Below are positions 1 through 11,903 of a stretch of 64,000 nucleotides of DNA, in pieces. The stretch is from Coriolopsis trogii. Lineage: Eukaryota; Basidiomycota; Agaricomycetes; Polyporales; Polyporaceae. The stretch's first letter is position 1, and the number at the start of each line of letters is the position of its first letter. The notes under the pieces were generated by a model that had not been told where the DNA came from, made no database searches, and saw nothing but the letters and a program-made list of their open reading frames with translations. The stretch covers positions 868,001-932,000 of the forward strand of contig JAHYIO010000005.1 in the NCBI GenBank assembly GCA_020543525.1. The letters are read 5' to 3'. The translations under genes were made by a program, and so were the position numbers.

Positions 1-1850
1 CCGGCCGAGAGCATCGTCAGGATCGTCAGGCACGCGATCGACTCCGAATCTGGCCTGCATTTGTGCGACGAGACTCTGCTTGGCACGGAGGAGGTATACA
101 TCTGCTTCGTGCAGTACATGCGGGAGCACGGGATAGAAGTCGTCGACCTCTATAGACGTGGCCTCGCTGTCGGGCAAGATGAGAGCGCGCACGCTTGGAA
201 GTTTCTTCAGATCTCCCTCATTCGGCATGAGGGCGCGCCTGCTGGGAGTGAAGTTCGCCTCGAGGTACTCGTTGAAGAGGTCGACGAACGCAGCGAATCG
301 CAAGTTTATACGCGCGTTATATTCCGCTTGAATCCTCCGCTCCTGTTCGAGCTCGATTTGCGTCTCGAGCTTCGGCCGGAGATTCGCCCAGACTGATGAA
401 GAAGACCAGAGAGAGATCAATGAGTCAATGGACTGTTTCACGTTTGGAATAAGACGTACTGCGGTCAGTCAAGGGTTTAGGCTGATTGACAAGCTTCGCC
501 CACTCCTCTTCGTCATCTGCTGGGAACTCGTCCTCCATGTATCCAAGCTCGGCGAGCTTCTCTTTGATCCTTGCGTCATTCTCAGTCATACAACAATCGA
601 GCTAGTGAAACAGTAGGAGCCGAGGACTGCCGAAAACTCACTGAGCAAAGCGTGTGGCCTTCAGCTGGGCAGTGTCCTTCTGCTTCTCGAGATTCCGATT
701 GTGAAGCCACGCAATCACGCCAGCCGCGTTCTACAAAGTTCAGTCAATTGCGCACCTCGACACACGCCATACTGAATGCACTCACGATATGACGCGTTTG
801 CACTGCGTTGCTAAGCTCACGGACTTTCTCTTCGTAGCGTGCTTGGTCCTTGCGCAACTCATTCAGTTGATGGATGGCTCCTCGCGCATCTTCAACAAAG
901 TAGAGTGCACGGTCAGTGCGGAACTCTGGCTTGCTGTATGCGAGGGCGGAGTTGTAATCTAATGGCCACTAGTCAGTCATAGTGCTCCTAGTTGTCGTCC
1001 CTTGTCGTTGCCTACCGGTCACTCCCACCACGCATGGTATACATGCCAACATGTCCCGTTCCAGGAGATATGAGTAGGACACGAACTTGTACAACCTGCT
1101 CCCGTACACGATGCTGCCACATGGCCATGATGAGATCGTACTTCGCTGAGTGATCGCGCATGGGACGCTCACTTCGCTTTGCGACAAGGCGTACACAGAC
1201 GCATTCCGATCGCGTGATCCACCCATGAGCCTTTGTCGTTTCCACACAGCTTGAGAGCCCATGTCGAAGGTCAGAAAACGATTGCCCATGCGACACTCAA
1301 CGGGGAATACTCACAAAACAAATGCGGTCGAAAAGCAGGGCCGCGTACTTTGGCTCAGCCATGTCATCCGGACACGGCGGCAGCCCTTTATCTACCGCCG
1401 CCAACACCGTCTTCCACACTGATCTGGCGCTCCGCTTCATCAACAGGGTCCTGAAATTCCCGGAAGTACGCGACAACTGTAGCACGTCGAGGGGGTGGAG
1501 ATGCGAGGAAATCTGGGGAAACTGGATTCAGTACAGCAAGATCCATCTTCGTCCAGTCCGAGCGTTACCTCGTAGAAAATGTCCACCGGCATGCTCATGA
1601 GGGCCCCTAGAGCACCATCGACGACACCTTGTTTGGTTCGTTGTTTCTTCGCTTTTCGCGTACGGTGTGTGGGCTCATAGTCCGAATCATCATGTCGCGT
1701 CCGCTTGTCGATGGGGATTGCACTGGTGGCAGCATCATCTTCGGGAGGCTCTATGCAAGGGGGGGGGGGGCTCATCAGCACGGGTCTCCACGCAGGTAGT
1801 GGTAATGCAAGAGCAGAACATCGCACCATCGAACACGATCCCAGGACCAT
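1..1850 (-). CDS. F-box domain protein, 3' end outside window
   Basis: Multi-exon member of the large Agaricomycete F-box family; such proteins normally bring substrates to SCF ubiquitin ligases, but no substrate can be inferred. A basic leader (KKQRTK) precedes the F-box helix LMSMPVDIFYE, which crosses an intron (exon 1 ends near 1569, exon 2 starts near 1512) into ISSHLHPLDVLQLSRTS and RSARSVWKTVL. Downstream come PKYAALLFDRICF, a Cys-rich stretch with CGNDKGSW and LCTPC (exon starting near 1249), and IPCVVG. A charged segment follows with KEKLAELGYMEDEFP and LVNQPKPLTDR, then an acidic/helical region open at base 1. Seven or more exons stay in frame if the exon near 540-570 uses the acceptor GCAAG. 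The start is uncertain: 1850 or the next ATG near 1775, just before a ten-C run on this strand. A broken paralogue lies at 49.5 kb. Confidence 0.8.
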
Positions 1851-4193
1851 CTCGTTCCATGGCAGCTAATGTGTATCAGAAATACTTGGGAGGTGAGGGT
1901 ACAAAATCAGTCAGCGGATGTGGTCAATCTTCATACTTCCCGAGCAGTAGATATACATATAGGGCAGACACAATGGTCTTGTGTACTAGAGAAAGCAAGG
2001 TGATTTGCGCCGCCCGGGCCATGCAACAAACAAACTCTTGATCTTGACCTTGACCCTTTGCTAGTTCTCTTGCACTTCCATCTCCAACCGTAACTCCCCA
2101 TTTGTCTACCGCTACTCGGGCAATCAGTACTAGTCAATAGCAGGAGAAATAAAGCAAACTTCTGCTCCACGAACTGCCCGGATCGAATTGAGAGGGCGTA
2201 CATGCTGCACATCCTCACAAACAGGGGCGTAAAAGAGACACTGGCAGTCACAATGTAGTGCGTACGTACCAGTCATGAAGCCTTTAATCACGAATTTCGG
2301 GCGAAGATGCGCTCTGGAACGCATGTCCTACGGTGACTGGACGCCCCTACGCCGCTGAGTCCCATGCAACGCGGCCTGGTTCTGCACTCTTTAATTCATA
2401 GTGGCGTGGAGATATCGAAAGCAAGGTTTATCGGATAACAACACATGACAAGCATAGGTCGACGTACTTAATGGTCAAGTAGTTGGAGGCTGGCGCATAC
2501 CACTAGCTACCACTAAGCGATTCTACCGATATGGCAGTCTAAACGCCCACCGTGAGTGCACGTGCCTGCTACATCGTCACGACCCCGACGCGAACAATTC
2601 AACCAGTGAGTATTCCGCCATGATCCCGCCTTGATCCCGCCTTCATGGCGTTCGTGGTATACCAAGCATTCTTACTGAGTACGCTGTCCATTCCAATATG
2701 AGACTCAACGTTACTCGGGGTGTAGGTCAGTTTGTCGCGATTGAATCTACCAATTCCTTGCATGCTCTATCGAATAACTCCTGACCAATTTAGAAAAGGC
2801 TTTATAAGGAAATAACAAATGCTGCTTGAGGATACGTACTATATGGCGTTAAGGGTATGTCCTTCCATCTTCTACTTTAACTCCACCGTTCCAGTCAGTC
2901 CTCATTTGCCAGCCAAGAGACAAGTACATGATCTTACTTCACGTTCATACGTCCGTAACGCTTTGAACGCTTGTGCCCACAACAACCTGAGGCCTGTCCT
3001 GACTCACGAACCTTTCAACCACCGAACTGATTACATCGGCATTTCTTTGATGTGGAGAGTCTGTGTCGTTTTGAGATCAACAGTGAGTATTCTGTGCCGC
3101 TCCTGGCGGATCATTGGACGTTGTCGAAGTGACTGTAACAGAAATCTTCCTAATGATCGGTTCCTAGATCAGTCTTCTCTCCTACATGCGCATCTCGATA
3201 GTCGCACTCGAAGCGAGGCTACTAGCCGAAGGCAGGCACCTCAGACCTTCTGCGACACGCTACATAGACCAGGCCTCAACATGAAGATAAGTCATCACGT
3301 ACCCATTACGGTGCATTTACTTGGTGCCTGTGGCAGCTACCTCATGCTTCTCTGACATGGCCATGTTACAATGCCAGTCGTCGTAACAACAGGTTGAGTA
3401 TCGGCACAGATGCGCATACCACATGGGTATAGCTTTACTGAAACGATTGTCGACAGCCGTTCGCGCCTTTCGACCCTCGGATGTGGGGATGATGAGCATG
3501 CCGCTGCGAGAAGACGGATGACCGCTCTTCGGGTTCCCACAGAAGGCTCGCCTAGTTCCGCCTCGTGGCCTTAGTGTATGCCCCGTTCCTCTCTAAGACC
3601 CTCGATTTGTGCGCACGCCGCATCTTCTGACCTGTTGGCTCTACCACCAGTGCTCTTGTACGGCATTGCGCATCCGTCTTATCGTGTTCTACCATCCGTG
3701 CCGGGAGTGCGCTAGAGGGCGATTGGGTCAAAACAGGTACGTTCACTACTTCTCGTCTGCGCAGCTACACTCTGGAACTGAAACATGACGATTGGCAAGG
3801 GCCCTCAGTCTCCAAGCCACGATGTGATGGCGTTGCTGTGTCGTACGTACCATCTTGCAGACCCGGGCTATATTTTGCAGGTGCCGATTGCAAGGCCAGA
3901 CGCCTGCGGACATAGAAGAAAACGAGCGGCCAAATTTGCTCCCGCTCCCATGTTTGCGCTCCATAGATAGGCAAGAGAGGCCGCCGACGTGTGCTTTGGT
4001 CAACAGACCTAAGAGATCGCTCGGTTAGCGACGGCAGTTTGGGAACCACCTTCTTTTCTAGTATATTTCCAGCACCTGGGATCTCCCCGTTATAACTGTA
4101 GCGGGCTTGGGGATAGGTTAAGCGGAGGAGCCCCGTCTTCGTCGCGGTCGTCCCTCTGTGCCCCAGGTGTTCACAGGCCTCTACATCACAGCC
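1851..4193. other. Intergenic, no supported gene
   Basis: 2.3 kb between the divergent F-box and MFS genes. The longest open frame (178 codons, about 2819-3355) has no recognisable domain, no exon chain and no family-like composition. There is a short direct repeat of TGATCCCGCCT near 2620-2645. It presumably holds both promoters; no RNA gene or transposon was recognised. Confidence 0.5.
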
Positions 4194-5869
4194 ATGGACA
4201 GTCCTATGGAAAGTTCTTCTGACATCGAGAAGTCGCCGTTGGATGCGACTGATGCCTCGAGTACCATTTCGGACTATGTGGTCGATTCAGTCGCAGAGAA
4301 GAAGTACGTCTTCCCACTAAATCTATGGAGATCGCCATATGTACCTCAACGAATTGACCTCTCTGGTGCTCTCAGGCTGATCAGGCGGATAGACATGCGC
4401 ATTCTTCCTGCCTCGATGATCATCCACCTCTTGTCATATATTGACCGCGCCAATATTGTAAGCGCACATCCTCCTCCTCAGCAGAATGAAACATCCAACC
4501 CTCCGCAGGGAAATGCAAAAGTGCTCAACCGTGACGAGGGCAACTCGCTTTCACAAACCCTCCACATCTCCGACCAGCAGTACCGGGTCGCGCTTATGAT
4601 CTTTATCGTCGCCTTCACACTCATCCAGACGCCCTCCAATTACATGCTCAAAAGATTCCGTCCCTCACGCTGGATGGCGCTCATGATGTTCTGCTGGGGT
4701 GCCATGACCATGCTCCTCGCCGCCGTGCAGAACTTTGCTGGCCTCTTCGTTGTCCGTTTCTTTCTCGGCGCGTTCGAGTCCGGGCTCTTCCCCGGCCAGG
4801 TCTATATCCTCACCTTCTGGTACAAGCCCGAGGAGCGCGCAATCCGCATCGCGCTCATCGTTGCCGCGTCGAGCCTCGGGGGCGCATTCGGAGGCGCCAT
4901 CGCATATGGCATCGGCCACCTGAACGGCGTACACGGACTCGAAGCCTGGCGCTGGCTCTTCCTCATCGAAGGCGTGCCGTCGTGCGTCGCCGCGCTCTTC
5001 TGCGCGCTCTTCTTCCCCGACTTCCCAGAGACGGTCTCGTGGTTGTCCGACGAAGAGCGAGAGCTCGCGACACAGCGAATCAATGGCGTCGCCTCTGTCG
5101 GGTCGGACAAGATCACATGGAAGGAGACGAAGGCGACGCTTATGGACTGGCGGCTGTACGGGCACTACATCGCGTACATCTCGAACTCGGTCTCGTTCTC
5201 GAGCAACTCGCTCTTTGCAACCACGATCGTGGCTGGGCTGGGGTACAAGGGACTCGACGCGCAGCTGTTCACGGTCCCGCCGTATGCTGTCGCGTTCACG
5301 ATCACCGTGCTGGTCGCGTGGCTCGCGGACCGGTACGAGGCGCGCTCGCTGGCGACCTGCTGCTCTATGCTTATAGCCGGAGTGAGCTTCATCGTCGAAG
5401 GTGCGTATTAGTCTGGCCTGCTGCGAAGGTTCGTGGCGTGACGCTTACTTGAATTGGGACGACCCTCCCAGGTGCGCTTCCGGCAGATTCTTTCAAGGCG
5501 CGCTATGTCTTTCTGTGCTTTGCCCTGTCCTTCTCGTTCTCCTGCATTCCGCCCTCTCTCAGCTGGCTGACAGCCAATTTGCGAAGTACGGGTGCTGCCA
5601 CGCTCGCCATCCCTCTGAACGTCGCCTTTGGTCAGTTCGGACAGATCATCGGTGAGTATTCATGAGCCGTGCAGACTCCCGTTAGTACTGACATTGTGCT
5701 TGCAGGGGTGTACATCTACAAAGACTCCGAGGAGCCGCGCTTCCAGACAGGTCACTTCACGAACGCCGGATTCCTCATCGAGGGCGCTATCTTGATCATG
5801 TCCCTCCGGCTTTTCTATACATACAAGAACAAGCGGCTGGAGCCTGGACAGCGCAAGTGGAGGCTGTAG
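4194..5869 (+). CDS. MFS transporter, allantoate permease/ACS family
   Basis: Plasma-membrane major facilitator resembling the fungal Dal5 anion:cation symporter family (allantoate, nicotinate or other carboxylates; substrate not deducible). Four exons, 4194-4457, 4509-5400, 5472-5651 and 5706-5869, sum to 1500 nt (499 aa). A soluble acidic/serine-rich N-terminus leads to RRIDMRILPASMIIHLLSYI and DRANI, the typical family start. FFLGAFESGLFPG and FWYKPEERAIRIA are the conserved signature around TM4-5, EAWRWLFLIEG marks TM6, and FPETVSWLSDEER is the central loop. TM7-12 end in a short basic tail. ATG 4194 is chosen because upstream codons in this frame give only a non-ATG start. It is convergent with DPH2; their stop codons lie about 350 bp apart. 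Confidence 0.92.
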
Positions 5870-6219
5870 ATCATGTCAACACACGACTGGGTCGCCGAAC
5901 TTGCAGTATCAATATCCTCTTGTTGCATCTTACGCATGAATATGTTGCATCGCGTTATCGCTGTCTACACCCCTGCTTTGACAATCTCGCTCTCCGCGCA
6001 TGTATCCTGTCTCCGCTCTCCGACTGACTGCCTGGCACCCCTTCCTGCAGGCACTCCCTCGTCCTTCTTAGATGACTGAGTGTATTGTTAGCACAACATT
6101 TTGTGTTCTTTGTGTCCTTCTCATCACTCGCCCTATCTCCCTCGCCCCGCCTGACGTGGGCAATCCTCCTCGCAATAACATCACGATTACACGGTCGTTT
6201 TCACGCACGATACAACTGG

Positions 6220-8233
6220 CTATGAGTTGCCACTATGATCGTCTTCGTACCCGCGCGCGATCCCGCTCCGCCCCTGCTCGAGGAGGCTGGGGGCGTCCTG
6301 TCCGACGCGGGTCTCGAGCCCCCGGTACGTCCGTTCCTGAAGGAAATGCGCTGGCGGAGGCCGGTTCCGTCAGTCATATGTAGATGCAGAAGAGCAAGAT
6401 GAGGAGGTAGAGCTGCAATCGAAGCCGGGACGCACCTGCCGCACTGTCTTCCATTCTCGAGAGCGCGTTTTCTTGGTTGCGCAGGATGATTGCTGAAGAG
6501 TCGCCCTCGCCGTTCTGGGCTATCTTTGTCTCGTCTGGGGCCCCATACCGCTTCGCGTGGCGGTATTTGCCTGTCACGAGGGAGAAGACGGGCTGGTCCA
6601 CGTCGTCTTCGTCGTCGCGTGGACTGTCAGGGTGTGCTTCTTCTGTGGCTGATGCTTTAGCATCTCAAGGTCACCTGATAGCGAAAGGAAAAGGTGTACC
6701 GCTGAGTCCATCTGCATGTTCCTTCAACAGCTGCTCGAAATGGAGAACGTAACGGCCGTCCCACGTCTGCGTCGGCTGGAGTGCCACCTCTAGCTCGTAG
6801 GGGGTCACAATCGGTCGGAGAAACTCTTTAGCCTCGAGCAGACTGTTCTCGGGGCACGCGACGAGCACAAAGCACTCGATCTCAAGGAAATTCGCGAGCT
6901 TCGCTGGGTTGATCTTCCCGACGCTGATTGTGTACGATTTCTTGTGTGCACGCTTGATGATCGTACGAAGATGCGATATCAGGGGGAGGTAGTTCGCTGT
7001 CAATAGATGTTCAACGATCAGGAAGGAGAATGACGCAAGCGAGAGACAGCAATAGACTCACCTACACCGAGTGTACCGACGAGAATACCGATGACGTCCG
7101 CATCTCTCGCTTTCTGGACGACGGCGTAGCGTCGCATGAGAAGCTTGTTTGTCCTTCCGGACTCAAGGCGGGCGATGCGTGTCTTCGGATCGTATGAGTA
7201 GACCTAATGGCCAGTGTGTTCATGAGTCATGACACCTAATAGCCGAACTGAACGCACCCCATATGTTGCATGCGTCAGTAGTAGGTTAGTTAGGGTGAGG
7301 CTTTCGCCACCAACGTACAGGATGAGACTACGTTCTGGTGTTGCTTCCGCCTCTACCGTGTCTGGATGATCGTTTCGCTCTACTACTGGAGAGTGAAGAG
7401 TCCCGTTCGGTCCTGAAGCAGAGGGTCGGGCTGTCATTTCAAATGGCGTGTGCAGTATTCGCATTTGTGGTGGTAGTTTGTTTCGGAGCTGGGCGACAAT
7501 TGATTCTACGGAAACTTGAGCCATCCAGTATCTTGTTGAGCTTAAAGCTGGACGAACCGGCTGCATGTGCGTAGGAAACATCGAACTTCAACACCACAGC
7601 ATCGCGCTCCGATATATTGGAGTCTGCGTTCGCAGTTTCGACAAATGCGTCGGCGCAGTGTTCGGCTTCGATGGGCTTTCTCCCAAAGACGTATATTACA
7701 GGTAGGCGAGAGGTTCTGCATGCGCATCAGCGAGTACCCGGGTCAACATTCTCACAACAAACGCACTGACTCATGCAGGCATGGCCATAGTGGACGAGTG
7801 CATCGGCATCGACATGTTGCGCGGCGACTTCGTCGACACAACAGCTGAAGCGAAGCATAAGTCACCAGATATACAGAGCTTCATTGTCCAACCCACCTGC
7901 CGTATGATGTGTCCGCAAGCGTGTAGAGCTCTCTATTGCCGGCTATCCTCACCTTCAAGGACCGGAAGATTGGCACCGAGTGTGGTAGCAGTTCATCGGG
8001 GAATTGCAACGCAATCTGTGGGTCACTGTTCATGTGGATTCATGTGTGTGTGTTAAATCGCGACAGACTCTTTTGTAGTCTCCCCTTTCAATTTCCGCGA
8101 CTGTTCGAGCGATGTCGTAGGTCTCTTCGAGCTCAATTTGAGATAGAGCGGGAGGCAGGAGGTCTTCGTTGATTTCTATCGCGCGTGTGATGGCATCCTC
8201 GCCGGACGAGGAAAAAGTAGCGGTTTCTGCCAT
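6220..8233 (-). CDS. DPH2: Diphthamide biosynthesis protein DPH2 (Dph1-Dph2 subunit)
   Basis: Subunit of the [4Fe-4S] radical enzyme that transfers the 3-amino-3-carboxypropyl group of SAM to a histidine of elongation factor 2, the first step of diphthamide synthesis in the cytosol. Nine exons (8233-8069, 8015-7897, 7844-7767, 7715-7558, 7505-7258, 7203-7062, 6996-6700, 6642-6436, 6350-6220) total 1545 nt, 514 aa, the usual DPH2 size. Landmarks: [46 protein letters not shown], the third-domain motif [12 protein letters not shown], cysteine in VLVACPEN, and the C-terminal [11 protein letters not shown] ... GIARGY. The Cys residues in SCCVDE, YGHAC and VACPE are candidate cluster ligands by analogy with yeast Dph2. 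Head-to-head with TOM70. Confidence 0.93.
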
Positions 8234-8808
8234 GCTTTCGAATATCTCGGTATTATAGTGAGATGTATGAGAGAAGGATTTCGATGATGAGAGGAGACAA
8301 AACATTGACGGCCGTTTTTATGACACAGCCTCCAAATCGGTACGCCATTCCCACAGTCGGATTTTTCGAACATTTCTGCCTGCGCATGGTTGCCTTTGAG
8401 TACGTATGAGCCCCATGTGTCACCTGTAGAGGGCTGCTCGTATCTTCAGTATATTGACCACAGGAATGCGAAAGTACAGTGCACATTGGCACTTATGAAT
8501 ATCCAATTGAATGAATTGGTCTGGCACCAGCCCTTATTACCCACAACTTTGTAGGTGTGCGACGGGGACAGACACCAGCTCATATAGTTACATTGTGCGT
8601 ATACCGAACATATGCAGATCCTCCTAGCAGTGACATCCAACTCCTACACGTACCAAAATGCGAAGATGGAATGGGACAAGACGAGTGGCATCGTTAACGG
8701 GTTGTATGTCATGGACCCTAGACTAGGGGTTACTACCGGCTTAGGCAAGCGGCCAAAATTCGAGGCATCGCGCGTGCCGCGCCGAGAGCATCCGTCCGCC
8801 ATCCCGCC
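8234..8808. promoter_or_regulatory. Shared intergenic promoter of DPH2 and TOM70
   Basis: 575 bp separate the ATG codons of two divergent housekeeping genes, so both promoters must lie here or overlap. I see no clear TATA box at a convincing distance from either start, in keeping with housekeeping promoters. Confidence 0.5.
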
Positions 8809-11361
8809 ATGTCCTCCTCCACGTCGTCGCAGGGCGTCGTCGACCGCGTCCAAAACTTCGTCTCCGAGCACAAGCATGCTGTCTTGCTTGGCACCGCTGC
8901 CGCTCTCGTCGCCATTGGTGGTGTCGCGTACTACGCCTCGTCCTCGCGCGGCCCTGGAGGTGACGTAGAGAAGGGCGAGGGCAAGAAGGACAAGAAGAAG
9001 AGCAAGAAGCGGAAGACGGTCAAGGACGAGGGCGGTCCCATCCTGGAGGAGCGGAAACCCAAGACTGCGGCGGTCGAGGAAGGTCGGTATCGGTTTGTTC
9101 ATTCATGCTTTCGTATTGCGTCGGTCTGACGCCGTGGGATGTGGCACGGTGGTCTTGCGAGTTATCGTTGCTGTTGGCAAGCGGTGATCACAAGAGACTC
9201 TTTATTCTACGCCCGAACGCAACGGCCCCGGGAGTTGGTATTGACATGATGTAGCGAACAAGAACACCCGCCAATCCCACATCTTCGTTGATAGTCATGT
9301 TGTTCGCGCTTTATACTGTCTCGTGCATTTCTCATCATTTCTTCGCCGTCTCTATTCTCCGATTGAAAGGCTGATGCATGGCAAACAGAGGAGAAGGTGT
9401 ACACGGCGGACGAGATTGCGGTCATGCCCCACGAGGTTCGTGGTTGCTTGCAGGACATTGTGCCACACTCTCTGACGGCTGTACAGGAGCGCACGAAAGT
9501 CGCAGCTACCCTCAAAGCAAAGGGTAACTCTGCATATCAGCAACGCAAGTTCCCAATCGCAATTGACTACTATACTCGCGCCATCGCTGTCACACCCACA
9601 CCGGAACCTGTGTTCTTCAGCAACCGCGCCGCATGTTATGTCAACTTGAACCCTCCCCAACACGAGAAAGTCGTTGAAGATTGCGATGCGGCTCTCGCTC
9701 TTGACAGAAAATACCTGAAGGCGTTGAACCGTCGTGCGACCGCGTTGGAAGCACTAGAACGGTATGAGGAAGCTCTGCGTGGTGCGTGTGCTCCTGCACA
9801 CCTTTTCAGCAATCGAGTGATGACGTGTAATTCCATTCAGACTTTACCGCTGCGGCCATATTGGACCAGTTTCAGAACATGTCCTCTGCAGAAGCCGTAG
9901 AGCGCGTACTCAAAAAGCTTGCCACCAAGAAGGCGCAGGAGATCCTCTCTGTACGCCTTGTTCAGTTTTCATGCCTTATGACATCTCTGACTTCGTCACT
10001 GCAGACCCGTGACAAGCGGCTACCTTCCCATATGTTCACCTCCGCCTACTTCGGTGCTTTCCGACCAAGTACGTCCCTGTTGTTGGTTATATCGCTCAGC
10101 GTCTCAGCAGTCGTGCAACAGGACCCTTGCCCACTCTTCCGGAAAACCCATCGACTGGCGACAACACGCTCATCATGGCCCTTGAGGCGCTCGGCGCATC
10201 GGATTATGCGCACGCGTTCACGCTCGTCAATGAGGCCATCGAGCAGGGCATTTCCTGGGACGCTGGCAAGGCGGAAGCACTCAACCTTCGTGGCACATTC
10301 AAGTTCCTCATGACGGACACCGACGGTGCCAAGGAGGACTTCCTGAATTCCCTCGAGCTCCAGCCTTCGCTCACGCAGACATGGGTGAAAATCGCGAGCG
10401 TGTGGATGGAGCAGGGCGATGCGAAGAAGGCATTTGAGTGCTTCGAGGAAGCCATCAAGCACAACGCTGACGACCCAGATATTTATTACCACCGCGGACA
10501 AGGTGAGTAAGGAAACCTCAAGCGCCCGAGACGCGTTGTCGCAGCGTGCTTACTTGTCGAACTTTGCAGTGCTCTTCATTATGAACGAGTTCGAGCAAGC
10601 GGCGGAAAACTATACGAAGTCAACGGAGCTCGACGACAAGTTCGTGTTCAGCCACATCCAGCTCGCCGTTGCACAGTACAAGTCTGGCAACATTGCGAAC
10701 AGTATGGCGACTTTCCGCCGAACGCTGAAAGCATTCCCCGATCGCAGCGAGCCCCAAAACTATTAGTGCGTCTCATCGTTTTGCCAGACGGTGCTTGCTA
10801 AGACTCACTTGACGCGCAGCGGTGAATTGCTTTTGGACCAGCAGCGTTACCCGGATGCGATCGAGAAGTTCGAGCGGGCGATAGAGATCGAACGCGCAAA
10901 GTAAAGTCCATTGTTCAATACACTGCTCGAGCGATTATTTAACAGCCCGTCGACCAGGTCCCCTCCCATGAACGTCCTTCCCATGGTCAACAAGGGTCTC
11001 GCACTGTTCCAGTGGCAGCAAGATGTCGTAGCCGCCGAGAAGTGCTGCCAAGAGGCGCTCGAGATCGACCCGGAGTGTGAGGCGGCTGTCGCGACGCTAG
11101 CGCAGCTCAGCTTGCAGCAGGGCAAGATCGAGGTGGCCATGAAGATGTTCGACAAGCAGTCCCAGCTCGCGAGGAGCGAGCCGGAACTCGTCAGCGCCCT
11201 GACTTATCAATACGTGCGTTTCATATCCGTCTCTTGTCTTGTTTCGTGTGCTGAGCTATGGTTCTCGATCCCTTGTATAGGCTACTGAGGCGCAGATGCA
11301 GTTCGTGCAGACGTACCCCGACATGGCTGCGCAACTTGGGCAGATGGCTCGGATGATATAA
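8809..11361 (+). CDS. TOM70: TOM70, mitochondrial outer-membrane import receptor
   Basis: Receptor of the TOM complex that binds carrier-type preproteins and Hsp70/Hsp90 clients. Ten exons (8809-9082, 9389-9435, 9487-9781, 9841-9950, 10005-10068, 10122-10502, 10570-10765, 10820-10900, 10958-11213, 11281-11361) total 1785 nt, 594 aa, close to fungal Tom70. An N-terminal anchor at about residues 23-43 ([20 protein letters not shown]) is followed by a very basic linker ([11 protein letters not shown]). Next is the TPR clamp, starting [20 protein letters not shown] with FFSNRAACY and [12 protein letters not shown]. Further TPRs run through the C-terminal domain ([21 protein letters not shown]) and it ends [11 protein letters not shown]. 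The 50-bp second intron is supported because it joins MPHE to [14 protein letters not shown] as in orthologues. Confidence 0.95.
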
Positions 11362-11903
11362 GGGTTGTCTTGAACCTGCTATCGATGTTCCCCGTGGACT
11401 ATCGCCTGCTACTGCTGTGATACAATTCGCATGCTATGTGACGTGCTTAAGCATATTCTACCATATGATCTCCCTAAATACATCCTCACTCTTTTCACCT
11501 AATTATGATATGTTTGTACAGTCTGCGTCGGCTTGTTTCCCGAGTGCTCGTTAGGCAGGTAGGGGTGTACAGCACCGCGCACCGCACACCTCAGCTTCCC
11601 TTCGGCGTGCCTTGCCCATCAGCAAACGAGATGAGGGTCGCGATCTGCACAAAGCTGTGGCGGGAGTGATGATCGTCTCTGCGATCATTCGAGACAGTTG
11701 AGAGCGCCTCGCCGTCAGTGGCTTTTGTGCTCGTTCAGTTCGCACCACCACCATCACGCTTTGGTGCACCGCTACACTTCACGCTATTCACGACGACTGC
11801 AAACCTTCGCGTTCTCTGCTCTTGACTATAGCACTACAACACTCGGTTCTGTATCCTCTATCATCTCTGCAACACTTGCACTTGGCTATACCTCCTTACG
11901 AAC

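Noticed and set aside
541..660. Apparent frameshift between two exons of the left-edge F-box gene
   Set aside because: Using the acceptor GCAAG next to GATCAAAGAG restores phase and gives the expected KEKLAELGYMEDEFP, so no lesion is needed.
2819..3355. 178-codon open frame upstream of the MFS gene
   Set aside because: No domain, no conserved-looking motifs, no supporting exon chain; composition looks random.
4665..5452. Long overlapping frames on both strands inside the MFS gene
   Set aside because: They are GC-driven shadows of the MFS exons, whose own frame gives a complete, motif-rich 499-aa protein.
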